The notes below the pieces were generated by a model. That model saw only the letters and a list, made by a program, of their open reading frames with translations, was not told the origin of the DNA and made no database searches. From Coleofasciculus sp. LEGE 07092 (GTDB lineage Bacteria; Cyanobacteriota; Cyanobacteriia; Cyanobacteriales; Coleofasciculaceae), in NCBI RefSeq assembly GCF_015207375.1, contig NZ_JADEWY010000034.1, positions 1 to 50,368 of the forward strand: a stretch of DNA of 50,368 bases. The letters are read 5' to 3'. Position numbers and translations under genes: made by a program. Below, piece after piece: positions 1 through 8,403 of the stretch. Numbering within the stretch: the first letter of the stretch is position 1; the number at the start of each line of letters is the position of its first letter.

Positions 1-7
1 AGCCCCC

Positions 8-39
8 TAGCTCCCCACTCCCTATTCCCCATTCCTCAT
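8..39. repeat. STRR-type heptanucleotide repeat (CCCCACT/CCCTATT)
   Basis: Degenerate tandem of CCCCACT, CCCTATT and CCCCATT units. The same family recurs at about 728, 12841, 23819, 34917, 38917 and 50347. These short tandem repeats are typical of filamentous cyanobacterial intergenic DNA. Confidence 0.7.
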
Positions 40-86
40 TTTCAGGCTAGAATCTACAGAAAGATTTTGGAAGCTAAACAATTAGA

Positions 87-653
87 TTGAGTCCGTATTT
101 GTTGGGTGAATCCCCAGTTATTGCCGAGCCTGTAGTACGCGGCTATCAATATTTGGAGGCTGTGAGCCAGTTAACCTTAGAGCCTGGTATGGTTGACGTG
201 AGCGATAATCTGAAAGTGCGCGATCGCATTTGTACCTGGATTGGCAATAATATTGGTGTGATTAATGCTGAACTGAATGCTTGTCTAGAAGCGTGTCACG
301 GCTGCTTTCATCCCGAGCTGCGACGTCCGGTTCAAATTTGGGCAGTTCCCATAGCACAAAACTTTGGTATTGATGGTTTGTGCAATATTCTGGTTGATCC
401 GACGGTTATTCTGATCGATGTAGGGCGGATTGCACCACGGGATTGGCTGGGTATTGTTGTCCATGAATACGCCCATGCTCATTTAGACTCACCAGGTCAC
501 GATCGGCGGTTTTTTGAGGTTCTTTCTCATCTGTGCTTGGGACTGGGATTGGAACCTCCAATTTGGCAAGCGGATTTGGAAATGTATTTGCGAAACTGGC
601 CCCATTGCCCTTCTCTGGCAAATCCCCTCGCTTTCTGGATGGGGTATTTTTGA
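87..653 (+). CDS. HEXXH metallopeptidase-like protein, conserved hypothetical
   Basis: A protein of 188 residues read from a TTG start. Its clearest feature is an HEXXH zinc-site motif, H126-E-Y-A-H130, followed by a further His at 138 in a PGHDRRF segment. This layout resembles SprT-like and M48-like zinc proteins, in which the third metal ligand lies a few residues past the HEXXH helix. Several Cys residues at about 66-73 (CLEACHGC) could bind a second metal. No signal peptide or membrane segment is visible, so a cytoplasmic location is likely. It stands alone, 247 bases before cpcG. Start choice is uncertain because no good Shine-Dalgarno precedes the TTG; an internal Met near residue 35 is possible. 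The coding assignment is firm but the substrate is unknown. Confidence 0.75.
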   Translation: MSPYLLGESPVIAEPVVRGYQYLEAVSQLTLEPGMVDVSDNLKVRDRICTWIGNNIGVINAELNACLEACHGCFHPELRRPVQIWAVPIAQNFGIDGLCNILVDPTVILIDVGRIAPRDWLGIVVHEYAHAHLDSPGHDRRFFEVLSHLCLGLGLEPPIWQADLEMYLRNWPHCPSLANPLAFWMGYF

Positions 654-680
654 AACATTTTTTAATAGTAGGACGGCAGG

Positions 681-759
681 GGTTATATAGCATTTCCTAG
701 CGTCGTGAAGTACATTTAGTTTTCTTGCCCACTCCCCACTGCCTACTCCCTACTCCCTG
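681..759. repeat. Composite dispersed repeat: TATATAGC...GTACAT element plus STRR
   Basis: A TATATAGC-A-TTTC...GTGAAGTACA segment (about 684-713) is followed by CCCACTCCCCACTGCCTACTCCC-type heptamers (728-759). Better conserved copies of the same two-part arrangement lie at 23777-23861 and, inverted, at 38917-38983. Apart from this the 654-899 gap shows no gene; it must also hold the cpcG promoter, which I could not place. Confidence 0.6.
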
Positions 760-899
760 AAATCTGGGGATGACAAGGGGCAATCCCTGTGTCGCCACTA
801 TTTTTTAAATTGGTATCAATTCTTAGAGATGGGACGCAATCTGTTATATAGTTTAAAGTTAAGGTTTGTAAGAGTTTCTAAGATTACGGAGATTAAAAC

Positions 900-1652
900 G
901 TGGCTCTTCCATTATTAAATTATGCTCCAGCAAGTCAAAATCAGCGGGTCGCTGGTTATGAAGTACCTGGTGACGAACAACCCAGAATTTACACCACTGA
1001 AAACATTCTTTCAGCCGGTAACATGGACGAGCTGATTAATGCAGCCTATCGTCAGATTTTCTTCTATGCCTTCGCTTGGGATAGGGAACGTTTCCTGGAG
1101 TCTCAACTGCGCAACGGTCAGCTTACGGTGCGGGACTTCATTCGTGGATTGCTGCTGTCTAAGACCTTCTACAACAGCTTCTACGAGAAGAACAGCAACT
1201 ACCGTTTCGTTGAGCAGTGCGTACAGCGGGTGCTGGGACGCGATGTCTATAACGAACGGGAAAAAATTGCTTGGTCAATCGTCGTTGCTACCAAGGGGAT
1301 TAAAGGCTTCGTTGATCAGTTGCTCAACAGCGAAGAGTATCTGACTGCCTTTGGCTACGACACCGTTCCCTACCAACGGCGTCGCACCCTACCCGGTCGG
1401 ACTCAGGGTGAAACCCCCTTCAACATCAAATCTCCGCGCTACGAGGGCTACTATCGCGCTCAACTCGGCTTCCCGCAAATCGTTTGGCAGAACGAAGTGC
1501 GTCGGTTCAAGCCCCAAGAGAAGCAAGCCAAAGCAGGCGATCCATCCAACTATCTGGATATGGCACGGTCGGTTGCGGCTAAACCCAACCCTACCCCCCG
1601 TGTGTCTGCGATGAATATCAATTACGAAGCGATGGTGCCTCGCCGTCGTTAA
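900..1652 (+). CDS. cpcG: Phycobilisome rod-core linker polypeptide CpcG
   Basis: A linker of 250 residues that attaches phycocyanin rods to the allophycocyanin core of the phycobilisome. Residues about 15-190 form the PBS-linker domain (Pfam PBS_linker_poly), with the characteristic [30 protein letters not shown] and [15 protein letters not shown] segments. The C-terminus is basic and polar (ending VPRRR), with no hydrophobic helix. That points to a core-binding CpcG1-type linker rather than the thylakoid-anchored CpcL (CpcG2) type. The start is GTG at 900, supported by GGAG at 888-891 with an 8-base spacer. No cpcBA genes are in the window, so this is a detached rod-core linker gene. Its last 35 bases overlap the tail of the convergent pseudouridine synthase gene. 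Confidence 0.95.
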   Translation: MALPLLNYAPASQNQRVAGYEVPGDEQPRIYTTENILSAGNMDELINAAYRQIFFYAFAWDRERFLESQLRNGQLTVRDFIRGLLLSKTFYNSFYEKNSNYRFVEQCVQRVLGRDVYNEREKIAWSIVVATKGIKGFVDQLLNSEEYLTAFGYDTVPYQRRRTLPGRTQGETPFNIKSPRYEGYYRAQLGFPQIVWQNEVRRFKPQEKQAKAGDPSNYLDMARSVAAKPNPTPRVSAMNINYEAMVPRRR

Positions 1653-2634
1653 GAGCCGCAGTTCGCCGCCGCAATACGGCTAGGAGTGTGGTAAAGGCTG
1701 GGGGGAGAGGGGCAACTGCCTCGATCCATTCCTCAGTTTCAATGCCCGTCTTCTCATCTCCTGTGTTAGGAGGGAGGGGACGGGCAATTGTATTGGGGTG
1801 TTGCAACCGGAGTCGCCAAGCGTGGAGTGCCTGACCGGGGAGGTTGACGCCGATATCGCGCCCTTTGCTGTAAACAGGGTCGCCGACGATGGGGTGTCCC
1901 ATATGGGCGGTATGAACGCGAATCTGGTGAGTGCGACCAGTTTCAAGTTGGAAGTGCATGAGGGTGTAGTTACCTAGGCGTTCTTTGACCTGCCAGTGAG
2001 TGACGGCGGGGCGTCCACCTTGTTCTACGGGGACGACTGCCATTTTTTTGCGGTCAACCCGATGGCGTCCGATGGGGAGGTTAATGGTGCCGCTTTCAGT
2101 TGAGGGCGCACCGTAGACGACGCCCAGGTAGTCTCGACGGGCGGTTTTGGCTTTTAATTGGGCTTGGAGATGGTGGTGGGCGTGGTCGGTTTTGGCGATT
2201 GCGATCGCACCTGTGGTATCTTTATCCAGACGGTGGACGATACCGGGACGCTGTACACCGCCGATTCCCGCTAGGTTGGGACAATGGGCGAGGAGAGCGT
2301 TGACAAGAGTGCCGCTTTCGTGTCCGGGTGCAGGGTGGACGACTAAGCCTGCGGGTTTGTTGATAATCAGGAGTTGGTCATCTTCGTAGAGGATATCTAG
2401 GGGGATAGTTTCGGGTTGTAAGTCTAGGGGTTTGGCTGCGGGGATGGTGAGGGAGATGGAGTCTCCGGGGTGAACGGTAGCTTTTTTGGAGGTGCAGAGG
2501 GTATCGTTAATCTGCACGTTGCCTTCTTCGATAAGTTTCTGGATGCGGGAACGGGAGAGTTCGGGGAGATGTTGGGCAAGGTAGCGATCGAGGCGATCGG
2601 TGGTTTCTTGGACTTGTAAGTTAATGTTGGTCAC
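1618..2634 (-). CDS. RluA/RluD-family pseudouridine synthase
   Basis: A protein of 338 residues predicted to convert uridine to pseudouridine in rRNA or tRNA. It has an N-terminal S4 RNA-binding domain (about residues 12-70) and a pseudouridine synthase domain (about 80-310). The family signature [12 protein letters not shown] contains the catalytic Asp. [14 protein letters not shown] and GRTHQIRVH are also typical of RluA/RluD enzymes. The start is GTG at 2632-2634, overlapping the stop of the upstream Uma2 gene in a GTGA junction, so the two are probably translationally coupled. The 3' end runs 35 bases into the end of cpcG on the other strand. The last 20 or so residues ([18 protein letters not shown]) lie partly in that overlap and may be a non-conserved extension. 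Exact rRNA target cannot be assigned. Confidence 0.93.
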   Translation of the reverse strand: MTNINLQVQETTDRLDRYLAQHLPELSRSRIQKLIEEGNVQINDTLCTSKKATVHPGDSISLTIPAAKPLDLQPETIPLDILYEDDQLLIINKPAGLVVHPAPGHESGTLVNALLAHCPNLAGIGGVQRPGIVHRLDKDTTGAIAIAKTDHAHHHLQAQLKAKTARRDYLGVVYGAPSTESGTINLPIGRHRVDRKKMAVVPVEQGGRPAVTHWQVKERLGNYTLMHFQLETGRTHQIRVHTAHMGHPIVGDPVYSKGRDIGVNLPGQALHAWRLRLQHPNTIARPLPPNTGDEKTGIETEEWIEAVAPLPPAFTTLLAVLRRRTAALNDGEAPSLRN

Positions 2635-3305
2635 AGTTGGTCTGGATTAATTCCCAGTTCTCTTAATTTAGCTTCTAGGGCTTGTGAGCGCTGTCTCTCC
2701 TGTGCCAGAAGGTTTTCTGCCTCTTGTGTCCGTTGCGCGAGTTCTAAATAGGTGAGAAACGGTTGAGCATCAGGGCGATAAATCTGAAGTCTTTCCTCCG
2801 ATAACTCAAACCGCACTCCCAGCCTAGGGCTGACCCAACCTGCTATCTGCTCTATTACTGTTAATCTTGACTCACGACGTTGCCAACCGGTTAAGTCTAC
2901 TAGATCGGGTTTGTACAGATAGTATTCTTCTACGCCGTAGCGATCGTAAAATTCAAATTTCTTCGCCATATTGGAGGGACGGTTTCCTGGCGACCAAATT
3001 TCAAAGACAACTTGGGGGGGAATGTTATCTTCTCGCCACTGTTGATAGGAACCCCGGTATCCTTTGGGTCTGCCTAATGCTACCATCACGTCTGGGGCTT
3101 GGCATAGGGTGTTATTGCCTTCAACTGCATACCACAGCAGGTCGCCAGCGACAAATACATTGGGGTCGTTGGCAAACAACAGTTCTAAATTTTCTTTTAT
3201 CCATACAATTAATTCAAATTGCTGGGTGTTGTCTGCCATGGGTTGTCTATCGCTGTCGGGGTAGATGATGTCTGGCTGGGTGGAAGATTGGAGTTGGTGA
3301 ACCAT
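2631..3305 (-). CDS. Uma2-family (DUF820) putative restriction-like endonuclease
   Basis: A protein of 224 residues of the Uma2 family, which is greatly expanded in cyanobacteria and has a PD-(D/E)xK nuclease fold. The core is visible: an APDVMVALG strand with the first acidic residue, VVFEIWSPGN with the Glu, then KFEFYDRYGVEEYYLYKPD. A C-terminal coiled-coil-like tail (AQRTQEAENLLAQERQRSQ and onward) is usual for the family. I chose ATG at 3305 (MVHQLQ). A longer reading frame to 3446 would overlap the upstream PIN gene and adds only low-complexity residues. It overlaps the pseudouridine synthase start by four bases. Biological role of Uma2 proteins is unknown; many sit next to mobile or defence genes, as here. 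Confidence 0.85.
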   Translation of the reverse strand: MVHQLQSSTQPDIIYPDSDRQPMADNTQQFELIVWIKENLELLFANDPNVFVAGDLLWYAVEGNNTLCQAPDVMVALGRPKGYRGSYQQWREDNIPPQVVFEIWSPGNRPSNMAKKFEFYDRYGVEEYYLYKPDLVDLTGWQRRESRLTVIEQIAGWVSPRLGVRFELSEERLQIYRPDAQPFLTYLELAQRTQEAENLLAQERQRSQALEAKLRELGINPDQL

Positions 3306-3372
3306 TGCTGGAATTCCAATTCTGGTAGTGGTATTAATTGTAATCGATGCGATCGCACTCCCATTACGGCTG

Positions 3373-3864
3373 TTAGTTGTATAAGGTGATTGAGTTACTT
3401 TTACAATCAGCCAGAGCTTGTTTCCATTCCCAAGTACAAATTCCAAAGCTATCGAATCTGCATATATGCTTTGGGTTTTCTGTTACAATAATTACCTCAT
3501 CAAAATAGTCTTTCTGAAAAATGGCTTGAGCAACGAGAATTACATCACCATCTAAGCTCTCGTTACTCGCTGTTGGTTGCCCTTGGCTTCGCACCCAAGC
3601 CCATAATTCTGCTGCTTCTACCATCATTTCAGAGGTGATTGGGATAAAACGCTTAGTTTTGCGAAACTTTTCCAGACGGTTAATGCTCTTTCCCAAGCCT
3701 TCCAGTAGTAAGTTTCGTCGAAGTTCGTAATCAGAGATTTCTGCTACTCGCAGAGCTATTTTATTATTTTGGATAAATTGCAACCACTCTTTAACGGCTG
3801 GATCTATTTTGGGGTGTGTAATTTTTCCTAAGGGACCGCTATCAATTAATACAACTGTAGTCAT
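3373..3864 (-). CDS. PIN-domain ribonuclease (VapC-like toxin candidate)
   Basis: A protein of 163 residues with a PIN nuclease fold. The expected acidic metal ligands are present: D8 in VVLIDSGPL, E47 in EISDYELRR, D105 and D107 in LDGDVILVA, and E129 in TENPKHI. PIN toxins of type II toxin-antitoxin systems cleave tRNA or other RNA. The gene begins 7 bases after the stop of the upstream antitoxin-fusion gene. That gene's C-terminal segment looks like the usual antitoxin partner of cyanobacterial PIN proteins, so the two probably form a toxin-antitoxin pair. Transcription is from the shared minus-strand run that starts with the CHAT gene. Target RNA is not predictable from sequence. Confidence 0.85.
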   Translation of the reverse strand: MTTVVLIDSGPLGKITHPKIDPAVKEWLQFIQNNKIALRVAEISDYELRRNLLLEGLGKSINRLEKFRKTKRFIPITSEMMVEAAELWAWVRSQGQPTASNESLDGDVILVAQAIFQKDYFDEVIIVTENPKHICRFDSFGICTWEWKQALADCKSNSITLYN

Positions 3865-3871
3865 TCAATGG

Positions 3872-4909
3872 TTATATAGACACCCGATTTTGTTTTAAGG
3901 CTGCATCAATTTGAGGGTATACCTCTTCATCATAGGGAGAGTCTTCATTCATCCATTCATCAACAAGCTCGATTAAGTCTTCTACAGACTCATCGGTTTT
4001 GTTTTGTTCTACGCTTAGTATCTTTGCACGCTCCAAAATAGATTGTGCTGTAACAAGACTCTTCCTGTTCTTCGCACCTGTAGTGCCACTAGTGGCTGAG
4101 GGTTGTTTCTCACGAACAGGCAACAGGGATTTTAATTCAATCAGGGCATTGACTATCGCCCTGACTTTTAGCAGTTCCTCTGAGGATAGGGTATCAAGTT
4201 GTCGAGCGATCACATTAAGTGATGAAGTTTTAAGTGTAGATTCTTGCTGAGGTTGATATTTTACCTCAAATGTAGTTATTAGTCGAGGAGATGTTTCAGG
4301 GATGGGGAATTCTTCTAAATAGAGTTCTGTCGCTTCTTTGAGGTTGGAAAGTGCTTCTTCGATTGTCTCACCTTGGCTGGCTGTACCTACCTCTGGGCAT
4401 TCAGCTACATAGACATCTTCTTCTTGATATAAAACGGCAGTAAAAGTACGGGATATTGCTGGTGAATTCGACGCTCCAAACTGAATCTGTCTACTCTCAT
4501 TTTTTAGAGTTTGGGCTTGCTGTGTTTGTGACAAATTTTTAGCTTCTTCAACGAACTTCTTGGCTTTCAGAATTTGTAAGATTTTATCTACTGAATCGAT
4601 TGACGCTGAGATATTACTATTAGGTGGACTTCCTGCCAGTTTGTTGCGCTCCTGTGTATCATACTGCTCACCTAATGCATCGTAAGCAGCTTCAAAAAGG
4701 TCATACAGTGGTTTATGTTTCCTTGCGATATCTTCCAGGCAATCCACCACATCAGTTTGCTGATTGGTTAAAGCCTCGCCAACTTGATTAATCTCTTCTC
4801 GTAGTTTCGCAGGTAGAGCTGAAATGGAATCTAATTGAGCCAGAGCTTGTGAGAAAGCTTCTAGCGTCAAGGCTTGGATTGGATCGAGGTCTAACTTGTC
4901 GGATGTCAT
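3872..4909 (-). CDS. Three-part fusion: CHAT-linked N-terminal module + HicB-like domain + PIN-partner antitoxin
   Basis: A protein of 345 residues made of three parts. Residues 1 to about 125 form an all-helical-looking module (LDLDPIQALTLEAFSQALAQ and onward) closely matched by the N-terminus of the protein at 8387-9055. Residues about 153-215 match a HicB-type antitoxin fold (FTAVLYQEEDVYVAECPEVG, GETIEEALSNLKEATELYLE), but no HicA toxin is adjacent. The C-terminal 110 residues end in LVDEWMNEDSPYDEEVYPQI, the pattern of small antitoxins encoded before cyanobacterial PIN toxins, and a PIN gene follows 7 bases later. The start codon lies 3 bases after the CHAT stop codon, indicating tight coupling. 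Likely role (inference): an antitoxin physically or genetically tied to the CHAT protease. The domain calls rest on motif recognition; the N-terminal module is unnamed. Confidence 0.8.
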   Translation of the reverse strand: MTSDKLDLDPIQALTLEAFSQALAQLDSISALPAKLREEINQVGEALTNQQTDVVDCLEDIARKHKPLYDLFEAAYDALGEQYDTQERNKLAGSPPNSNISASIDSVDKILQILKAKKFVEEAKNLSQTQQAQTLKNESRQIQFGASNSPAISRTFTAVLYQEEDVYVAECPEVGTASQGETIEEALSNLKEATELYLEEFPIPETSPRLITTFEVKYQPQQESTLKTSSLNVIARQLDTLSSEELLKVRAIVNALIELKSLLPVREKQPSATSGTTGAKNRKSLVTAQSILERAKILSVEQNKTDESVEDLIELVDEWMNEDSPYDEEVYPQIDAALKQNRVSI

Positions 4910-4912
4910 GGC

Positions 4913-7681
4913 TTAGACTTTACCCGTAACTGTAAAACCAGCCCAATAGTAGGGATGTACATAGAGAGGGTGGTCTGGATTGATCGTAGCAGAGTCCTTT
5001 TGCAGTCTCTTGATTTGTCGGTTTAGATAAGACTCAATTGTAGAGTTCTTGCCCTCAAATTCGGCTGCAAGGTCTTGATACCACTGAATGAGTTGGGTAT
5101 GAGTGACGGTGCGGAGCCACTTTTGCGCTGCTTTCAGGGCAGAAGGCGGGGTCATATTTTCTTGAAGATACTGATAAAAGCGCACCATCAGTAGAGCAGT
5201 TGAATATTCATCCACTGCCCAGAGAGCGCTGATAACATAAGCAGCCCCCTTCGCTAGGAAGCCACTAACCAAACCGACAAATTCATCAATCAAGCCTTGC
5301 TTGCTGGTGAGGGCTGTTTCGCAAGCGGAGAGGCAGATGAGGTGATAGCGGCTGAAGTCTAACTGGAAGATATCGCGCAGGGTTAGCTTATCTTCACCTG
5401 TCAAGAGCAGTGATGACTCTAAGGGCTGATTGATGTCATGCTCTCCATGTCCGGTAAAGTGGAATACGTCTAGCTGCTCATCAGTTTGCATAGTAGTCAT
5501 CACTTCAATTCTGGTAGCTTTTTGTCCCTTAAGGGGAAGGGTAGAGTCTGGGTACAGCAGGGAGATAGCGGCAGACTCAACGGTAGCGTAGCGCAGGTCT
5601 TGTTGGGGATTTTCTACGTTCAGCAACCGTTGTCCAGGATTGACTCTAGATTTTTGCAAGTCAAGACCGATTTGAACACTGGGTAGATAAGTAATGGTGA
5701 AATCTTCGGGGAACAGGTCATGGAGCGGCAGCAGGTGTAAGTCGCGGTGGGGAATCAGAATCAGGTGGGGAATGTCGGATAGATGGGGCACAATTCCGGG
5801 AATGTTGAGGATGTTTTTGAGTTCCTCCAGTTTCGCCATCATTTCCTTTCGCCAAGGATGGTCTTTTAGGGCTGGCTTTTTATCTTCTGGGGTCGATAGT
5901 TTTTCTTCATTGCCTTTCTCTTTGCCTGCGCGGTAATCTTGATAATTCCATTTCCAGTCTTTCACCCAATTTTCAAAGTCGCGGAGTTGACGGGCAGCAG
6001 TGGGATAAGTAGCATCATCTGCTGTTACCAAGACAGAGTAAACTTGCAGAGGTTGGTTCTGTTTGAGGATAAATGTGGTAATAGCAACAGGGCTGATGTG
6101 CCAGTAAATCGCAGCCGTATGTAAATTTAGAAGTTTTTTAATATCTGGGAACTTAGGGCTGGGGGTAGGTTCATCGCTCCAACCGTCTTGGAACCAAGCG
6201 AGGCAAGTATTCTTGCGCTTTTCCGCTAACTTTAAAGCTTCCTCTGTTTCCCCTTTCTGGACTAGAACATCCACACCCATTTGGTTAAAACTGGCAAACT
6301 TCCGTGATAGCGAGATTTTCGCGCTTTCGCTCTGGGTTTCTTCCAGGAGCCTCCTCAACAAGTCAGTCGCCTCACTCAAAAGTTGTTTAACTCTGTCTGG
6401 GTCTAGGCGCTTCAGGTATTGACTGTCTTGGATCAAGTCTTGCCACACTTCTAAATGCCGCACAGGAAATTGCTCAAATGTCAGTATCTTGAGGGCTAAT
6501 TCATAGCTTTTATCGGTTTTGTCCCAAGATTCATTCGGTTTAAGATGCTGTAGTTCATATCGGTACTGCGCTTTCCCTCTACACCAAAATAATTCACCAC
6601 ACCCTCGTTGATATTCAGGGTTTTGGGGGTGTATTTTCTTTAAGTTTTTCAGCTCGAACAAGGCTTCCTTCCAAGTTCGCCAAGCATCTCGGTAGTGTTC
6701 AGGATACTTTTTATCTTGAAAGTATGTCCAACCCAAGTTAACCCAAGCTCGCCAGTTTTGGTTGTGAGAAAGTCGCAGAGCTTGTTTGAAATCATCTACT
6801 GCCTCTTTGTAAAGCCTTAATTTTCTTTTGGCAGCCCCTCGATTGTTGTAGGCAAGGTGGTCATTCGGTTGCAGCTCTATAGCTTTGTCGAAATCAGAGA
6901 GCGCCTCTCGATAGTATCCCAAATCTCTGTAGGTATTACCCCGTCCGTTGTAAGCTAGGTGATATCTCGGTTGCAGCTCTATGGCTTTGTCGAAATCAGA
7001 GAGCGCCTCTCGATAGCGTCCTAGCTTTCTCTGAATATCACCCCGATGATAGTATGCAAGATGGTAGTCTGGTTGCAACGTGATAGCTTTGTTTAAATCG
7101 AGTATTGCCTCTTCATCGCGTCCTAACTTTCTCAGAGCATTGCCCCGCCCATCGTAGGCAAGGTGATTGTCTGGTTGCTGCTTAATCGCTTCGTTTAAAT
7201 AAGGTATCGCTTCTTGATATCGTCCTAACCTGCTAAAATCCTCAGCTTCAGCATAGACAGACTGCTGGTGAGAGTTGTTAGTGAGAGTACTAGAGGAGGA
7301 GGGACGCAGGAGGACAAAGGATGAAAAATCGGCAGATTGTAAATTTTTCAGGGCTTTGCTGCGGCTTTGCCTTGCTTGTTCAAATTCGGGTTTGACTGCC
7401 AAGGCTTGATCGTACTTTTTGATTGCCTCGGTGTAATCTCCCTCTTCTTCTAGCTGCTGACCTCGTTCGCACAAAGCAATGGCTATGGTGTGGTTAGATG
7501 CAGAGAGAATTTCTTGAATGCTGCCTAACTTCTGAAGGGCTGTAGCACGTTCTTTCCAAGCATCAGCATTTTCAGGGTCAAGGGTGAGGGCTTGGTCAAA
7601 GAAGACTAGAGCTGCGCTATAGTTTCGAGCTCGAAGCTTCTCGCGTCCGAGGTGAATCCAGGCGTTAGCGTCTTGTAGCAT
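4913..7681 (-). CDS. CHAT-domain caspase-like protease with TPR array
   Basis: A protein of 922 residues. The N-terminal half is a tetratricopeptide array; repeats at about 140-310 are near-identical (YREALSDFDKAIELQP, HLAYNGRGNTYRDLG). A helical linker follows. The C-terminal CHAT domain (about 640-922) is a caspase-HetF-associated Cys protease: the catalytic His is H745 in FHFTGHG and the Cys is C787 in LSACETA. Both are intact, so an active protease is expected. In characterised systems CHAT proteases cleave partner proteins after a trigger sensed by TPR or other modules. The gene is followed after only 3 bases by the antitoxin fusion. Upstream lie two hairpins and the YoeB toxin gene. DNA identity between the TPR repeats (for example near 6880 and 6980) makes this stretch prone to recombination. 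Confidence 0.93.
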   Translation of the reverse strand: MLQDANAWIHLGREKLRARNYSAALVFFDQALTLDPENADAWKERATALQKLGSIQEILSASNHTIAIALCERGQQLEEEGDYTEAIKKYDQALAVKPEFEQARQSRSKALKNLQSADFSSFVLLRPSSSSTLTNNSHQQSVYAEAEDFSRLGRYQEAIPYLNEAIKQQPDNHLAYDGRGNALRKLGRDEEAILDLNKAITLQPDYHLAYYHRGDIQRKLGRYREALSDFDKAIELQPRYHLAYNGRGNTYRDLGYYREALSDFDKAIELQPNDHLAYNNRGAAKRKLRLYKEAVDDFKQALRLSHNQNWRAWVNLGWTYFQDKKYPEHYRDAWRTWKEALFELKNLKKIHPQNPEYQRGCGELFWCRGKAQYRYELQHLKPNESWDKTDKSYELALKILTFEQFPVRHLEVWQDLIQDSQYLKRLDPDRVKQLLSEATDLLRRLLEETQSESAKISLSRKFASFNQMGVDVLVQKGETEEALKLAEKRKNTCLAWFQDGWSDEPTPSPKFPDIKKLLNLHTAAIYWHISPVAITTFILKQNQPLQVYSVLVTADDATYPTAARQLRDFENWVKDWKWNYQDYRAGKEKGNEEKLSTPEDKKPALKDHPWRKEMMAKLEELKNILNIPGIVPHLSDIPHLILIPHRDLHLLPLHDLFPEDFTITYLPSVQIGLDLQKSRVNPGQRLLNVENPQQDLRYATVESAAISLLYPDSTLPLKGQKATRIEVMTTMQTDEQLDVFHFTGHGEHDINQPLESSLLLTGEDKLTLRDIFQLDFSRYHLICLSACETALTSKQGLIDEFVGLVSGFLAKGAAYVISALWAVDEYSTALLMVRFYQYLQENMTPPSALKAAQKWLRTVTHTQLIQWYQDLAAEFEGKNSTIESYLNRQIKRLQKDSATINPDHPLYVHPYYWAGFTVTGKV

Positions 7682-7736
7682 CTGATGATATTTCTGTAGA
7701 ACTTGTCAATTATTATCGCTAAGACGCTACATAATT

Positions 7737-7775
7737 GACCCCCCTAACACCTTTTAATGAGTTGTTAGGAGGGTC
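7737..7775 (-). promoter_or_regulatory. Inverted repeat upstream of the CHAT gene
   Basis: GACCCcCCTAACA (7737-7749) pairs with TGTTAGGaGGGTC (7763-7775), a 13-position stem with one mismatch and a 13-base loop, 56 bases upstream of the CHAT start. A second nested stem, CCGCTG/TAACA with TGTTA/CAGCGG, lies at 7813-7843. Neither is followed by a T run. They could be an attenuator, an operator or a processing site. The rest of 7844-8049 shows no convincing gene. Confidence 0.5.
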
Positions 7776-8049
7776 AGTTAAAAGTCCGACACTGAAGCGC
7801 CCTGCACGGTAGCCGCTGACTAACACCTATTGTTAAGCAGCGGTCAGGGATTCAGTTAAGGATGTACTTAAATGAATGAGTATTTTAATGGGTATTGGTA
7901 TGTAGGTAATATACCTTAAAAATGCACCTAGTGCAAACAACTCAACGGATAATGATTTCCAAATTTGCCCTGATGCTACAGATACCATCGTGAAAATTGG
8001 TTTATCAGTTTTCAGAGCTGACTTTGAATCACCCTCTGTTGCACTTAAT

Positions 8050-8403
8050 TCAGCGATCGCTATAGTGGTATCGAGCCTGGAGAAAATCAATTCGGTCATC
8101 ACTAACCATATAAACAATGCGGTCTGCATCAGTTAAACGCCGTGACCAAATATTTGCGCCCTGATACTTCAATGGTTCTGGCTTTCCTGTTCCCGTGAAA
8201 GGATTGCGCCTTATCTCCTCAACTAGAGATAAGAGACGGAGTGCAATTTTTCTATTTGTATCTACCCAGAAAGTTAAGTCTTCTAAAAATTGGGAGTCGA
8301 ATACAATGTCACGTTCTGTTTTCTCCTGTTGAGAAGATGCAGACTGAGAGACTTGTTCGGGTTCTGAATTCTCCGAATTAGACTTTTTACGCTTCTTCGC
8401 CAA
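8050..8403 (-). CDS. yoeB: YoeB/Txe-family mRNA-interferase toxin
   Basis: Type II toxin of the YoeB/Txe family, a ribosome-dependent RNase. The C-terminal 85 residues carry the family features: LEDLTFWVDTNRK, RRNPFTGTGKPEPLK, WSRRLTDADRIVYMV and the terminal LQARYHY with its catalytic His. Before this is a Lys/Ser/Glu-rich N-terminal extension of about 30-40 residues not seen in canonical 84-residue YoeB. I place the start at TTG 8401-8403, because AGGAG at 8411-8415 sits 7 bases upstream. An ATG at 8425-8427 lacks a ribosome-binding site. Either start lies inside the end of the antitoxin gene, the usual coupling for such pairs. Partner: the YefM/Phd domain of the upstream gene. Confidence 0.88.
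   Translation of the reverse strand: MAKKRKKSNSENSEPEQVSQSASSQQEKTERDIVFDSQFLEDLTFWVDTNRKIALRLLSLVEEIRRNPFTGTGKPEPLKYQGANIWSRRLTDADRIVYMVSDDRIDFLQARYHYSDR

Noticed and set aside
3306..3446. Longer start for the Uma2 protein
   Set aside because: It would overlap the PIN gene by 74 bases and adds non-conserved sequence; ATG at 3305 fits the family start.
7833..8129. 98-residue minus-strand frame in the gap before YoeB
   Set aside because: Its first third overlaps YoeB in another frame, and the rest shows no recognised motif. Left as non-coding.
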